A stretch of DNA of 64,000 nucleotides from contig CALDSE010000037.1 in assembly GCA_937911175.1 (NCBI GenBank), positions 41,461-105,460 on the forward strand. Reading direction: 5' to 3'. The notes beneath the pieces are model-generated. The model was not told the origin of the DNA. It made no database searches and worked only from the letters and a program-made list of their open reading frames with translations. Positions within the stretch are counted from its first letter, which is position 1. Each line of letters begins with the position of its first letter. This document shows, in pieces, positions 10,296-20,406 of this stretch. The DNA is from an uncultured Sediminibacterium sp. (lineage in GTDB: Bacteria > Bacteroidota > Bacteroidia > Chitinophagales > Chitinophagaceae). A program made the position numbers and the translations under genes.

Positions 10296-11054
10296 ATGCG
10301 CATTTACCCTTTATCTGAAGGCAGTTTCTCCATTGATGAAACAAAAGTCTTTAAGCCTTTTGATAGCAGCAGTCCCGATTATCCTAATAGGCCCAAGGGC
10401 AGTATACTTGTAGAAGTCCAACCCTTTGTCATCATTACCGATAACGATATTATTTTATTAGATACAGGGCTTGGTTATTTAAATAAATTAGGTGTCTTAC
10501 AAATTCATGAAAATTTAATGGCATTAGGTATTGACCCCTCCAAGGTTACCAAGGTTTTTTTAAGCCATTTACACAAGGACCATGCTGGAGGCATCAGTTA
10601 TTTGCATCCAATACATCAGGAACAATTTATAAGTTTCCCTTATGCAAAGTACTATGTGCAAAAAAGAGAATTTGAGGAAGTTATGCAAAATAGCAAGAAC
10701 CCTACACTACTAGCACAAGTAGGTATCCTAGAAAGTTTTAGCGGAACAGTATGGCTTACAGAAGACAAAGGTAGTATTGATAATATTATTCATTATGAAA
10801 TAACAGGTGGTCATTGCGCGTTTCATCAAGCAGCTTGGATCAAAGAAAATGAGGAAATTATTTTTTTTGGTGCAGATGTCGCTCCACAATTACAACAAAT
10901 GAAATCAAGATTTGTGGCTAAATACGATTTAGACGGAAAGAAAGCATTAGAATGGAGGCAGCTATGGTGGGAGGAAGGAAATAAAGAGCAGTGGACTTTT
11001 GCCTTCTACCATGATATTAGTCAGCCTACCTTTAGAGCTGATACAAATATCTAG
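10296..11054 (+). CDS. MBL-fold metallo-hydrolase
   Basis: LLDTGLGYL, FLSHLHKDHAGG (HxHxDH variant), ITGGHCAFHQ. Confidence 0.9.
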   Translation: MRIYPLSEGSFSIDETKVFKPFDSSSPDYPNRPKGSILVEVQPFVIITDNDIILLDTGLGYLNKLGVLQIHENLMALGIDPSKVTKVFLSHLHKDHAGGISYLHPIHQEQFISFPYAKYYVQKREFEEVMQNSKNPTLLAQVGILESFSGTVWLTEDKGSIDNIIHYEITGGHCAFHQAAWIKENEEIIFFGADVAPQLQQMKSRFVAKYDLDGKKALEWRQLWWEEGNKEQWTFAFYHDISQPTFRADTNI

Positions 11055-11075
11055 CAATATTTTTTGATACTATTA

Positions 11076-11684
11076 TTAAACCGCGCCACTGTCTTTCCAA
11101 TTCCATAAATGCAAACAGGCATAGGTTCTATAGGGCGACCAGCTTAGCGACCTTTTCAACATCTTGGCTTGTAACTCTTTTTTAGTAGTGTATTTTATTT
11201 TATACAATCTTATCATGGCTTGTTGAATACCTAAATCATCTAGGGCAAAAACATCTTCATGGCCAAGGCTAAACATAAGTAGCATCTCCACGGTCCACCT
11301 ACCAACACCTTTTATTTGCGTTAACAAAGTAATCACGTCTTCCGGTTCCATCGCATATAACTGCTTATCTGTAATTTTTTGGCTTAGAAAAAACTGAGCC
11401 ACATTTTGAACATAGTTCACTTTTGAATTGCTTAATCCAATACCACGCAAAGTATCAAAAGGGGTATCTATAATAGTTTGCATGCTAGGCTCCTTGCCCT
11501 TATATACATCCATAAACCTTTTAAAAATAATGGCTGCTACTGTAGTACTTAATTGTTGTGAAACAATACTAGCTATTAAACGAATGGCTGTGTTTTTTCT
11601 TTTCTTTAAAATATAGGGCTCCCCTTTTACAAGTGCGGCTAGGCCTTTATCTTTTTTCAAATGCTTTTGATAGCTCATACCCAC
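11076..11684 (-). CDS. DNA-3-methyladenine glycosylase / HhH-GPD family protein
   Basis: SIVSQQLSTTVAAIIFKRF, helix-hairpin-helix LTQIKGVGRWTVEMLLMFSLGHEDVFALDDLGIQQ. Confidence 0.92.
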   Translation of the reverse strand: MGMSYQKHLKKDKGLAALVKGEPYILKKRKNTAIRLIASIVSQQLSTTVAAIIFKRFMDVYKGKEPSMQTIIDTPFDTLRGIGLSNSKVNYVQNVAQFFLSQKITDKQLYAMEPEDVITLLTQIKGVGRWTVEMLLMFSLGHEDVFALDDLGIQQAMIRLYKIKYTTKKELQAKMLKRSLSWSPYRTYACLHLWNWKDSGAV

Positions 11685-11740
11685 AAATTAGGTAGAATTC
11701 AATAATTTTAATTAACTTTTCAATGAATAAATTATATACT

Positions 11741-12163
11741 ATGAAAAAATATTTCACTATTGCAGGGCTATTTATATGCTTAATAAGTTTTGCGCAAAAC
11801 AAAGATAAGCAAGCCATTCAGCAATTATTAGATAAGCAAGTTGCCGCTTGGAATACAGGCAATATAGATGCCTTTATGTTGGGCTATTGGGAAAATGACA
11901 GTCTTATGTTTATGGGTAAAAATGGCCCTAATTATGGCTACAACACTACCTTGGTCAATTATAAAAAGAATTATCCCGACACTGCCCATATGGGTCAATT
12001 AGCCTTTACCATAACACGTATGCAAGCGCTCAATACCGATCACTATTTTATTATCGGACAATTTCATTTAAAAAGAACCGTGGGAGATGCTAATGGAAAT
12101 TTTACACTTGTATTTAGAAAAATAAAAGGGGTTTGGAAAATTATATCCGATCACACGAGCTAA
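11741..12163 (+). CDS. Secreted SnoaL/DUF4440-like (NTF2-fold) protein
   Basis: Signal peptide MKKYFTIAGLFICLISFAQ; KQAIQQLLDKQVAAWNTGNIDAFMLGYWENDSLMF...VFRKIKGVWKIISDHTS. Start moved to the codon before the signal peptide. Confidence 0.8.
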   Translation: MKKYFTIAGLFICLISFAQNKDKQAIQQLLDKQVAAWNTGNIDAFMLGYWENDSLMFMGKNGPNYGYNTTLVNYKKNYPDTAHMGQLAFTITRMQALNTDHYFIIGQFHLKRTVGDANGNFTLVFRKIKGVWKIISDHTS

Positions 12164-12217
12164 ACTAAGCAAGACTAAGTTAGACAGGTATATTATAGAA
12201 GTTCTATTGAATAGCCG

Positions 12218-12451
12218 CTAGTTTATTTTAATACCAATAGGATTTTTCCAAATTCTATAAAGCGTGTAAGCGAAGCCTATAAAACTTAGTAATAAGAACA
12301 AGTAAAATAATACATTACCTAGCTTCCACTCGGTTTCAATGAATGCATAGCCCCACATAATACCAAAGGCAACATTTATGGACATCCAAAATACCACCAA
12401 ACCAATGGTGCGCATAATTCTATTTAAAAATTGAAGTAATAATGGCTCCAT
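12218..12451 (-). CDS. Small conserved membrane protein
   Basis: 77 aa with two TM segments, adjacent to the M23 peptidase gene on the same strand. Confidence 0.65.
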   Translation of the reverse strand: MEPLLLQFLNRIMRTIGLVVFWMSINVAFGIMWGYAFIETEWKLGNVLFYLFLLLSFIGFAYTLYRIWKNPIGIKIN

Positions 12452-12455
12452 ATAA

Positions 12456-13427
12456 TTAATCTAAGCTTTGTTTATTATTGGCTGCGGCTTTTAATAAGCG
12501 ATCAAATTGCGCAGGTGTTAAGTCGTTATAAAAATAATATACAGGATCAACTTTAATATTTCTTTTAATTACTTCATAATGACAGTGCGGGCCAGTACTC
12601 TTGCCTGTATTGCCAATATAACCAATCACTTCCCCTCTTTTTACAGACTGTCCCACCTTGGCTTTTACACGCACCATATGCCCGTATAATGTTTGGTATC
12701 CAAACCCATGATTAATCACTACTTTATTACCATAACCATCGGTATTAAACCCCGCTGCCTGCACAACTCCATCTGCAGTGGCATAAATAGGTGTTCCCGA
12801 TGGTGCTGTAAAATCTAATCCTTGATGAAAACGAACGTCTTTATAGATGGGGTCAATTCTATATCCAAAGCTTCCTGCAATTCTATTTAAGTTTTTATTA
12901 CTCACCGGCTGAATAGAAGGAATGGCCTTTAATAATTTTTCTTTGTTCTTCACCATCGTACCTATCTCTGAAAAGGAAGTAGTCTGATAAGCCATTCTTA
13001 AATTTAAATTATTTAACTGACTAGTCATATTTTCTAGTAATTCATTATTAGAAAAACTTTGCAATAAACGTACTTCTTTTTTGGACTCCATTTCTTTCAC
13101 CCTAGCACTATCTGGTATAGGACTTGATTCAAAAATAGATCGGTACACTTCATTGTCTCTACTTTCTAATTCAACCATTTGTAATTGCAATTTTTTCAAC
13201 TCAGATGACAAAACACTGTAATTCTCTTTATACGTCTCATTTTGTTGACGCAATAATTTTTCTTTAGGCGAGTCGATATACTGAAACATCACAATCACAA
13301 TAATAACACCTGTTACTATAGAAGCTGCCACAAAGCCAAAAAGCTGGAGCAGGCGCACTCGAAGGGGCACTTCCACTTTTTCAAATCGAAGGCTATGGGT
13401 ATTAAAGAAGTATTTTATTTTCTTCAT
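12456..13427 (-). CDS. M23-family metallopeptidase (LytM/DipM-like), membrane anchored
   Basis: FGYRIDPIYKDVRFHQGLDFTAPSGTPIYATADGVV...VINHGFGYQTLYGHM...GNTGKSTGPHCHYEV. Start chosen at MKKIKYFFNTHS; the upstream part of the ORF-track model is unlikely. Confidence 0.93.
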   Translation of the reverse strand: MKKIKYFFNTHSLRFEKVEVPLRVRLLQLFGFVAASIVTGVIIVIVMFQYIDSPKEKLLRQQNETYKENYSVLSSELKKLQLQMVELESRDNEVYRSIFESSPIPDSARVKEMESKKEVRLLQSFSNNELLENMTSQLNNLNLRMAYQTTSFSEIGTMVKNKEKLLKAIPSIQPVSNKNLNRIAGSFGYRIDPIYKDVRFHQGLDFTAPSGTPIYATADGVVQAAGFNTDGYGNKVVINHGFGYQTLYGHMVRVKAKVGQSVKRGEVIGYIGNTGKSTGPHCHYEVIKRNIKVDPVYYFYNDLTPAQFDRLLKAAANNKQSLD

Positions 13428-13550
13428 TTGAAATAAGCCATTTTTTTGTCTAATTAGGCCATAAAAAAGCCCCAATTCCTTACCTTTGAGGACATTAAAA
13501 AAGCATAACAAATATAGCTTTTAAGACCAATACAGCCTAAAATTAAGCTA

Positions 13551-16238
13551 ATGATGACTAGCCCTGAAATAAGACAACAATTTTTAGATTTTTTTGCATC
13601 TAAAGGGCATGCCATTGTTCCTTCCGCTCCTATTGTCGTAAAGAACGACCCTAGCTTGCTTTTCACCAATGCAGGTATGAACCAGTTCAAAGACTTTTTT
13701 TTAGGCAACCAAGAACCGAGTCACAAAAGAATTGCCGATACACAAAAATGTTTACGCGTAAGTGGTAAGCATAACGACTTAGAAGAAGTAGGTGTGGATA
13801 CCTATCACCATACCATGTTTGAAATGTTGGGCAACTGGAGCTTTGGCGATTATTTTAAAGGAGAAGCCATTGAGTGGAGTTGGGAATTATTAACAAAAGT
13901 ATATGGGATTGATCCTGCTAAATTATATGTATCTGTTTTTGAAGGAGACCCTTCTGAAAACCTCCCCGCTTCAAGCGTAGCATTAATGCATTGGAAAAAA
14001 TGGGTAGCCGAGGATAAAATTATTTACGGGAATAAAAAAGATAATTTCTGGGAGATGGGTGACACCGGACCTTGTGGCCCATGCAGTGAAATACATGTCG
14101 ACATGAGATCCGAAGAAGAGATTGCTAAAATACCAGGTCGTGATTTAGTGAACAAAGACCATCCTCAAGTCATTGAAATTTGGAACAATGTATTTATTCA
14201 ATACAATAGAAAAAAAGATGGCAGCTTAGAGCCACTTCCTAATAAACATGTCGACACCGGTATGGGTTTTGAAAGACTAGTGCGTGTCATTCAAAATAAA
14301 AAAAGCAACTACGATACCGATGTTTTCACAGGCACCATTGCAGTAGTCGAAAAAATCACCCATAAAAAATACGACTACAGCGATACCAAAGAAGCTGTTG
14401 CCTTTAGAGTTATTGCCGATCATATTCGCGCCATTGCCTTTACCATTGCCGATGGACAACTACCCGCCAATACTGGCGCTGGTTATGTCATTCGTCGTAT
14501 TCTAAGAAGAGCAGTAAGGTATTATTATTCTTACTTAGATTATAAACAACCATTACTACATCAACTAATGCCTCAATTGGCAAAACAATTTGAAAATGTA
14601 TTTCCTGAATTAACAGGACAACTTGAATTTGTAACTAAAGTAGTAAAAGAAGAAGAGGAAGGTTTTTTACGTACCTTAGAAAAAGGATTGAAGCGTATGG
14701 ATGATATAATTAGTACACATCCGAAAAATTCAACCATTGAAGGAAAATTAGTTTTTGAATTATTTGACACCTTCGGATTTCCTGTCGATTTAACTAGGTT
14801 AATAGCAAGTGAAAATGAATTGCAAGTAGATGAGCCTGGATTTGAAAAAGAAATGCAGCAACAAAAAAACAGAAGCCGTGCCGCTACTGCTATTGATACA
14901 GGTGATTGGATACAAGTAAACCCCGATATGGAAACTCATTTTATTGGGTATACTAAAACTGAAACTACTGCCACTATTATTAAATATAGAAATGTAAAAG
15001 CCAAAGGAAAAGAAGCCTATCAATGGGTTTTGTCTGAAACACCTTTTTATGCAGAAAGCGGCGGACAAGTGGGCGATATAGGTAGTTTTCAATTTGAAGA
15101 TGGCAGCACCATTGAAGTAACAGATACTAAAAAAGAAAATAATTTATTTATACATTTCACAGATAGCTTACCCAATACTATTTCAAATAGCGTTAAAGCC
15201 TCTGTGAATACTAGTGCAAGAAAAGCAACCACGCTTCACCATTCTGCAACTCACTTATTACATGCTGCGCTTAGAAATACACTAGGCAAGCATGTGGCAC
15301 AGAAAGGAAGCTTGTGCAATACCGATCAATTGCGATTTGACTTTTCACATTTCGCTAAAATGACTGCTGAAGAAATTAACCAAGTGGAAACAATGGTGAA
15401 TGCTAAAATCAAAGAAAATATTCCTGTAGTCATTAAGGAAATGAATAAAGAAGAAGCGATTGGCTTAGGTGCGATGGCTTTATTTGGAGAAAAATATGGA
15501 GATAAAGTACGTGTGGTAGTCATGGACCCTGCCTACTCTATTGAATTATGCGGTGGTACCCATGTGGGACATACGGGAGAAATAGGTGCCTTTATTTTAA
15601 AAGCAGAAGCATCTGTTGCTGCTGGTGTTAGAAGAATTGAAGCAGTGGTTGGAGAAGCGGCTGCAAAACATGTTACAGAAGTCAATGAAAAATTACATAA
15701 ACAAATAGTTCAACTAACTGAGGCTTGTGCATTACTTGCGGCGAAAACAACTGCTCCCTTTAAAGCACCTGAGTGGAATGAAAATTCTTCAGTAGCTGTT
15801 TTAAATGATACGATTGCTTCTTTGCAATCAAGTCAAAAAGAACTCTCTAAAAAATTAGAAAGTAAAGAAGCATTACTTGTCAATGAATTAACCACTCAAT
15901 ATAGCAGTCAATTTGAAACTATTAATGGAATTGCCTTTTTAGGAAAGGAAATAGCATTGTCAAGCGCCGATAATTTAAAAAAATTAGCTGTAGCCTTGGG
16001 ACTCACTCAAAATAATCATTGTATTATTTTAGTAGCTACTATTGAAGGGAAAGCTTCTGTTGCACTTTCCATTAGTGAATCTCTAAGTGCTACTATGCCT
16101 GCTACTCAAATGATTAAAGAAAAAATTGCACCTCTAATTAAAGGGGGTGGTGGTGGACAAAAAACCTTGGCTACTGCAGGTGGTCAAGATGCAAGTCAAC
16201 TTAATAAAGTCATTGAAGTGGTCAAACAAAGCTTATAG
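13551..16238 (+). CDS. alaS: Alanine--tRNA ligase
   Basis: PEIRQQFLDFFASKGH, LFTNAGMNQFKDFFLG, FGDYFKGEAIEWSWELLT, HSATHLLHAALR, ELCGGTHV, C-terminal KGGGGGQKTLATAGG. Confidence 0.98.
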   Translation: MMTSPEIRQQFLDFFASKGHAIVPSAPIVVKNDPSLLFTNAGMNQFKDFFLGNQEPSHKRIADTQKCLRVSGKHNDLEEVGVDTYHHTMFEMLGNWSFGDYFKGEAIEWSWELLTKVYGIDPAKLYVSVFEGDPSENLPASSVALMHWKKWVAEDKIIYGNKKDNFWEMGDTGPCGPCSEIHVDMRSEEEIAKIPGRDLVNKDHPQVIEIWNNVFIQYNRKKDGSLEPLPNKHVDTGMGFERLVRVIQNKKSNYDTDVFTGTIAVVEKITHKKYDYSDTKEAVAFRVIADHIRAIAFTIADGQLPANTGAGYVIRRILRRAVRYYYSYLDYKQPLLHQLMPQLAKQFENVFPELTGQLEFVTKVVKEEEEGFLRTLEKGLKRMDDIISTHPKNSTIEGKLVFELFDTFGFPVDLTRLIASENELQVDEPGFEKEMQQQKNRSRAATAIDTGDWIQVNPDMETHFIGYTKTETTATIIKYRNVKAKGKEAYQWVLSETPFYAESGGQVGDIGSFQFEDGSTIEVTDTKKENNLFIHFTDSLPNTISNSVKASVNTSARKATTLHHSATHLLHAALRNTLGKHVAQKGSLCNTDQLRFDFSHFAKMTAEEINQVETMVNAKIKENIPVVIKEMNKEEAIGLGAMALFGEKYGDKVRVVVMDPAYSIELCGGTHVGHTGEIGAFILKAEASVAAGVRRIEAVVGEAAAKHVTEVNEKLHKQIVQLTEACALLAAKTTAPFKAPEWNENSSVAVLNDTIASLQSSQKELSKKLESKEALLVNELTTQYSSQFETINGIAFLGKEIALSSADNLKKLAVALGLTQNNHCIILVATIEGKASVALSISESLSATMPATQMIKEKIAPLIKGGGGGQKTLATAGGQDASQLNKVIEVVKQSL

Positions 16239-16350
16239 TTTTCATTAATTCATTGATTTTCAACTATATACCACTTTAACAAAATAATATTTGCGAATAG
16301 TTTCGTAGTTCATAATTTTCCCTATTTTTGAAATTCAAATATTAACGATC

Positions 16351-17751
16351 ATGAAAAAAATACTAGTCTCTTTATTATTGGTAAGCTTTGCTTTCCATTT
16401 TGCATTAGCACAAACGGGCGAAGTGATCATCACAAAGAAAAATCCAAAAGAAAATGCGCCTGCAGTAATCATTAGCAAAGATGGTAAAACACCATTGTAT
16501 ATACTAGATGGTAAAATTGTAGCAAGCATTAATGATATTGCACCAACTGATATAGAAAGCGTTAGTGTATTGAAAGGTGCCATGGCTATAAAAAAATATG
16601 GTGAGAAGGCAGCTAATGGTGTGGTAGAGATTGTCAGTAAAAAGAATGCAAAAAAAGAGGGGATAAATAATTCATCAAAAAAATCATCAAGCGATTCTAC
16701 CAAACTAACTGTCACCATTGACGGATATAAGAATGGCAAAGTAAATACAGACGGAAATACAGATGTAAATATGACGGTGGTAGTAGATGGTAATAAAGTA
16801 ACTATTAATGGAAAAGAAGTGGACGAGAATGATCCTCGCTTACAAGTAGAAGGAAAAGGTAATAAACGTATTATCTTAAAAAAATTAGATAAGCAGCCAA
16901 GAATAATAGTAGAAGGCAAGCCCCTTAATAGTCTTGACTTTGATAAAGGCCTGCAATTAGATGGCGATATTATTATTAATGAAAATGGGGAAGATAATTT
17001 TGATATCATTGTGCCTAATCAAGCAAAAACGAATGAAGCTTTTTTAGGGGTTGTTACAGAAGAAACTGAACAAGGTGCTAAAGTGAATCAAGTAAGTGAT
17101 GAAAGCCCTGCAGCGAAGGCAGGACTAAAAGAAGGCGATATTATTACTAAAGTAAATGATATAAAAATTGATGGCCCCGCTTCTTTATACGATGCCATTG
17201 GAAAATCTAAACCAGAAGATAAAGTAACAATTAGTTATATTAGAAATGGAAAAACAAGTACCCAAGTGGTAAGTTTAGCGAAGAATAAAAATACCATGCA
17301 GTATTATAATTTTAGCAGCCCTGAGGGACAAGGCGGGCCTAGTTTTGATGCTTATCCAAAACAATATCTTGATCCTAATACAAGAAAATATCAACAAAGC
17401 CCAAGAGGTTTTAACTTTGCAATACCTAATTTTCCTGGCATGGAAGGTATGACCATACCTGGCTTTGAAAATAAACCAAAATTGGGCATTAGTATAGAAG
17501 ATACTGAAACAGCTGATGGCGTTAAAATTACAAATGTGTCTGAAAATTCACCTGCTGCTAAAAGTGGTTTATTGGAAAATGATATTATAGTTCAAGTAAA
17601 TGATCAAAAGATTAAAGAAGTGGACGCTTTAAAGCCCATCATCAAAGATGCTAAAGAAGGAACTAGTTTTACCTTTCAAGTAAAAAGAAATAAAGAGCTA
17701 AAAACTATTCTGGTAAAGCTTCCTAAAAAACTAAAAACAGCCAATTTATAG
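16351..17751 (+). CDS. Secreted protein with a TonB-plug/SusC-like segment and two PDZ domains
   Basis: Signal peptide; TPLYILDGKIVASINDIAPTDIESVSVLKGAMAIKKYGEKAANGVVEIVSKK; PDZ repeats GAKVNQVSDESPAAKAGLKEGDIITKVN and GVKITNVSENSPAAKSGLLENDIIVQVN. Confidence 0.85.
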   Translation: MKKILVSLLLVSFAFHFALAQTGEVIITKKNPKENAPAVIISKDGKTPLYILDGKIVASINDIAPTDIESVSVLKGAMAIKKYGEKAANGVVEIVSKKNAKKEGINNSSKKSSSDSTKLTVTIDGYKNGKVNTDGNTDVNMTVVVDGNKVTINGKEVDENDPRLQVEGKGNKRIILKKLDKQPRIIVEGKPLNSLDFDKGLQLDGDIIINENGEDNFDIIVPNQAKTNEAFLGVVTEETEQGAKVNQVSDESPAAKAGLKEGDIITKVNDIKIDGPASLYDAIGKSKPEDKVTISYIRNGKTSTQVVSLAKNKNTMQYYNFSSPEGQGGPSFDAYPKQYLDPNTRKYQQSPRGFNFAIPNFPGMEGMTIPGFENKPKLGISIEDTETADGVKITNVSENSPAAKSGLLENDIIVQVNDQKIKEVDALKPIIKDAKEGTSFTFQVKRNKELKTILVKLPKKLKTANL

Positions 17752-17776
17752 GCTTTTAAATTAGTACTTTTGCCCT

Positions 17777-19219
17777 ATGGCAGTCGGAGAAAAATATGAG
17801 GCGGTTATAGGTTTAGAAATTCATGCTCAATTAGCAACAAGTAGCAAGCTGTTCTGTGGAGATGCTGCTTCCTTTGGAGCGGAGCCGAATACTCATATCA
17901 GTCCTATTACCATGGGGCATCCCGGCACCTTACCCAAGACCAATGCCAAGGCCATTGAATATGCCATTCGTATTGGGCTGGCCTGCGGATCCAAGATTGC
18001 CAAGGATAATTATTTTGCACGCAAAAATTATTTCTATCCCGATTTACCTAAAGGTTATCAAGTATCACAACATACCACTCCTATTTGTGAAGGCGGTACC
18101 ATTAGCATACAATTACCTACTGGTGAAAAAATAGTACAACTCAATAGAATTCATTTAGAAGAAGATGCTGGTAAAAGCATACATGATATTTCTACAACTG
18201 ATACATTAATTGATTTAAACCGTGCAGGTACTCCTTTAATTGAAATGGTCACCGAACCTTGCATTCATTCTGCAGAAGAAGCCTTTTTATTTGTAACAGA
18301 AGTAAGAAAGCTAGTGCGTTGGATAGGAATTTGCGATGGTAATATGGAAGAAGGAAATTTAAGATGCGATGCGAATATATCCATTCGTTTAAAAGGGGTC
18401 ACTACATTAGGCACTAGAGTAGAAGTGAAAAATTTAAATTCTATTCGAAATATTAAAAAGGCCATTGAATTTGAAATTGATCGTCTTATAGAAATAACAG
18501 AAACAGGCGGCACCATTATTCAACAAACAAGAAGTTTTGATGCCAACAATGATACTACCTTTTCCATCAGAGATAAAGAAGATGCCAATGATTACAGGTA
18601 TTTTCCCGATCCGGACCTAGCCCCTTTTCATTTAACAGATACTTTTATTGAAAGCATTCAAAAAAAATTACCTACCCTACCCGCTAGTTTAAAAAAGCAG
18701 TGGAAAACAGCATATGATTTATCGGACTATGCCATTGATCAATTAGTAGAAGATAAAGAAGAAGCCGATTTTTATATGGAGTGGGCGGCTACATGCAAGC
18801 ATTATAAAGCGATTGCTAATTGGATGATTGGACCCATTAGAGCTGCCGTTAATGAAGGCAGTCTTAGTTTTGAACAACTAAGCAAACTTATACCCTATTT
18901 AGTAGAGTTAGTAGAATTAGTGGAAACGAATCAGTTGAGTTTTTCAGTGGCAAGTACTAGGGTGTTCAAAGAAATGATGGCGAACCCAGGCTCTCCCAAG
19001 GACTATGCTACCACAAATAATTTATTACAAACAGGCTCTACAGACGAAATAGAAAAATGGATTGAGGAGGTTTTAGCCAATCATCCTGAAAAAGTAGCTG
19101 AATATAGAAAAGGTAAAAAAGGACTTTTAGGTTTATTTGTAGGCGAAGTGAAGAAAATAAGTAAGGGCAAGGCCGATCCCAAAATGACGACTATTTTATT
19201 AGAACAAAAATTGACTTAA
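17777..19219 (+). CDS. gatB: Aspartyl/glutamyl-tRNA amidotransferase subunit B
   Basis: YEAVIGLEIHAQL, KLFCGD, ARKNYFYPDLPKGYQ, EEGNLRCDANIS, DYRYFPDPDL. Confidence 0.97.
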   Translation: MAVGEKYEAVIGLEIHAQLATSSKLFCGDAASFGAEPNTHISPITMGHPGTLPKTNAKAIEYAIRIGLACGSKIAKDNYFARKNYFYPDLPKGYQVSQHTTPICEGGTISIQLPTGEKIVQLNRIHLEEDAGKSIHDISTTDTLIDLNRAGTPLIEMVTEPCIHSAEEAFLFVTEVRKLVRWIGICDGNMEEGNLRCDANISIRLKGVTTLGTRVEVKNLNSIRNIKKAIEFEIDRLIEITETGGTIIQQTRSFDANNDTTFSIRDKEDANDYRYFPDPDLAPFHLTDTFIESIQKKLPTLPASLKKQWKTAYDLSDYAIDQLVEDKEEADFYMEWAATCKHYKAIANWMIGPIRAAVNEGSLSFEQLSKLIPYLVELVELVETNQLSFSVASTRVFKEMMANPGSPKDYATTNNLLQTGSTDEIEKWIEEVLANHPEKVAEYRKGKKGLLGLFVGEVKKISKGKADPKMTTILLEQKLT

Positions 19220-19257
19220 TTTAGTATCCTCTATCGTTGAACTCAAAATAATAAAAA

Positions 19258-20394
19258 ATGAATATTAAGAACCTATTGGCCTGTTTAGTGGCTATGATGA
19301 TTATCATCACAGGCTGTAAAAATAGTTCTGACGAGAAAAATTATACCATTGCTGGAACCATACTACATGCTGCCAAAGGAAAATTATTATTGCAAGAAGT
19401 GCCTTATGGAGGCTTGCCTATTATTACAATGGATTCTATTACATTAAATGAAGAAGGTAAATTTTCATTTCAGTTTATAGCCAAGCAAGAAGGTATTTAT
19501 CGTATTGCCACCGAAAATGAAATGGAAATACTATTTATCAATGACGAAGAAAATATACAAATAAATGCAGATGCGAATAATTATCAATCCTATACCATTA
19601 AAGGATCTGCAACAAGTCAAGCCTTAATTAATTTTTTAATGGAGTATCGCAAAAGGGATTCTTCTTTAATGTCCACCATTTATAATTTAGATGCTTTGCA
19701 AAAACAAAATGGAAAGGATAGTACTATTTTTTGGTTACAAAAACAACGTGTTAGTAAAATAGACGATATTAATAAATTAGTGGGCAATATTATTAGCACT
19801 TCTACTAGTCCCGCTTTTGTATACTATACCTTAGGACTTAGTTTAAGATCCATGGAATCGGCGCAGGTATTGGCTTTAGCGAAGGCTGCTGCAGAAAAAT
19901 TAAAAGCAGAACCGCTTACACAATTTGCCAATTTATTAAGTACACAAGTACAAGCCAATGCTAGAACCACTGCGATTACTGTTGGAAGCATGGCTCCTGA
20001 AATTGCGCTGCCTGATGCCGATGGAAAAATAATTTCACTCACTAGTTTAAGAGGCAAGTATATATTGGTTGATTTTTGGGCTAGCTGGTGCGGCCCTTGC
20101 AGAGGCGAGAACCCCAATGTTGTAGTAGCCTACGAAAAATACAAGAAAAAGAATTTCACCGTATTGGGTGTTTCTTTAGATGATGATAAAGATAGTTGGC
20201 TAGAAGCCATTCAAGATGATAAATTAAATTGGCAACATATTAGCGATCTTAAAAAATGGGAAAGCATTGTAGTGAGTGCTTATCAAATAGAAGGTATTCC
20301 CTTTAATATTTTAATAGATCCTACTGGAAAAGTAATTGCTACAGACCTAAGAGGCGATGCCTTACAAAATACCTTAGCTTCTATTTTACAATAA
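19258..20394 (+). CDS. TlpA/ResA-like thioredoxin-fold lipoprotein with DUF4369-like N-terminus
   Basis: Lipobox MMIIITGCKN; WASWCGPCRGENPNVV redox motif; GIPFNILIDPTGKVIA. Confidence 0.92.
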   Translation: MNIKNLLACLVAMMIIITGCKNSSDEKNYTIAGTILHAAKGKLLLQEVPYGGLPIITMDSITLNEEGKFSFQFIAKQEGIYRIATENEMEILFINDEENIQINADANNYQSYTIKGSATSQALINFLMEYRKRDSSLMSTIYNLDALQKQNGKDSTIFWLQKQRVSKIDDINKLVGNIISTSTSPAFVYYTLGLSLRSMESAQVLALAKAAAEKLKAEPLTQFANLLSTQVQANARTTAITVGSMAPEIALPDADGKIISLTSLRGKYILVDFWASWCGPCRGENPNVVVAYEKYKKKNFTVLGVSLDDDKDSWLEAIQDDKLNWQHISDLKKWESIVVSAYQIEGIPFNILIDPTGKVIATDLRGDALQNTLASILQ

Positions 20395-20406
20395 GAATAA
20401 CATATA

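Noticed and set aside
16335-17009. 224-aa minus-strand ORF
   Set aside because: Antisense shadow of the PDZ/plug gene; low-complexity Ser/Phe/Leu composition typical of a mirrored frame.
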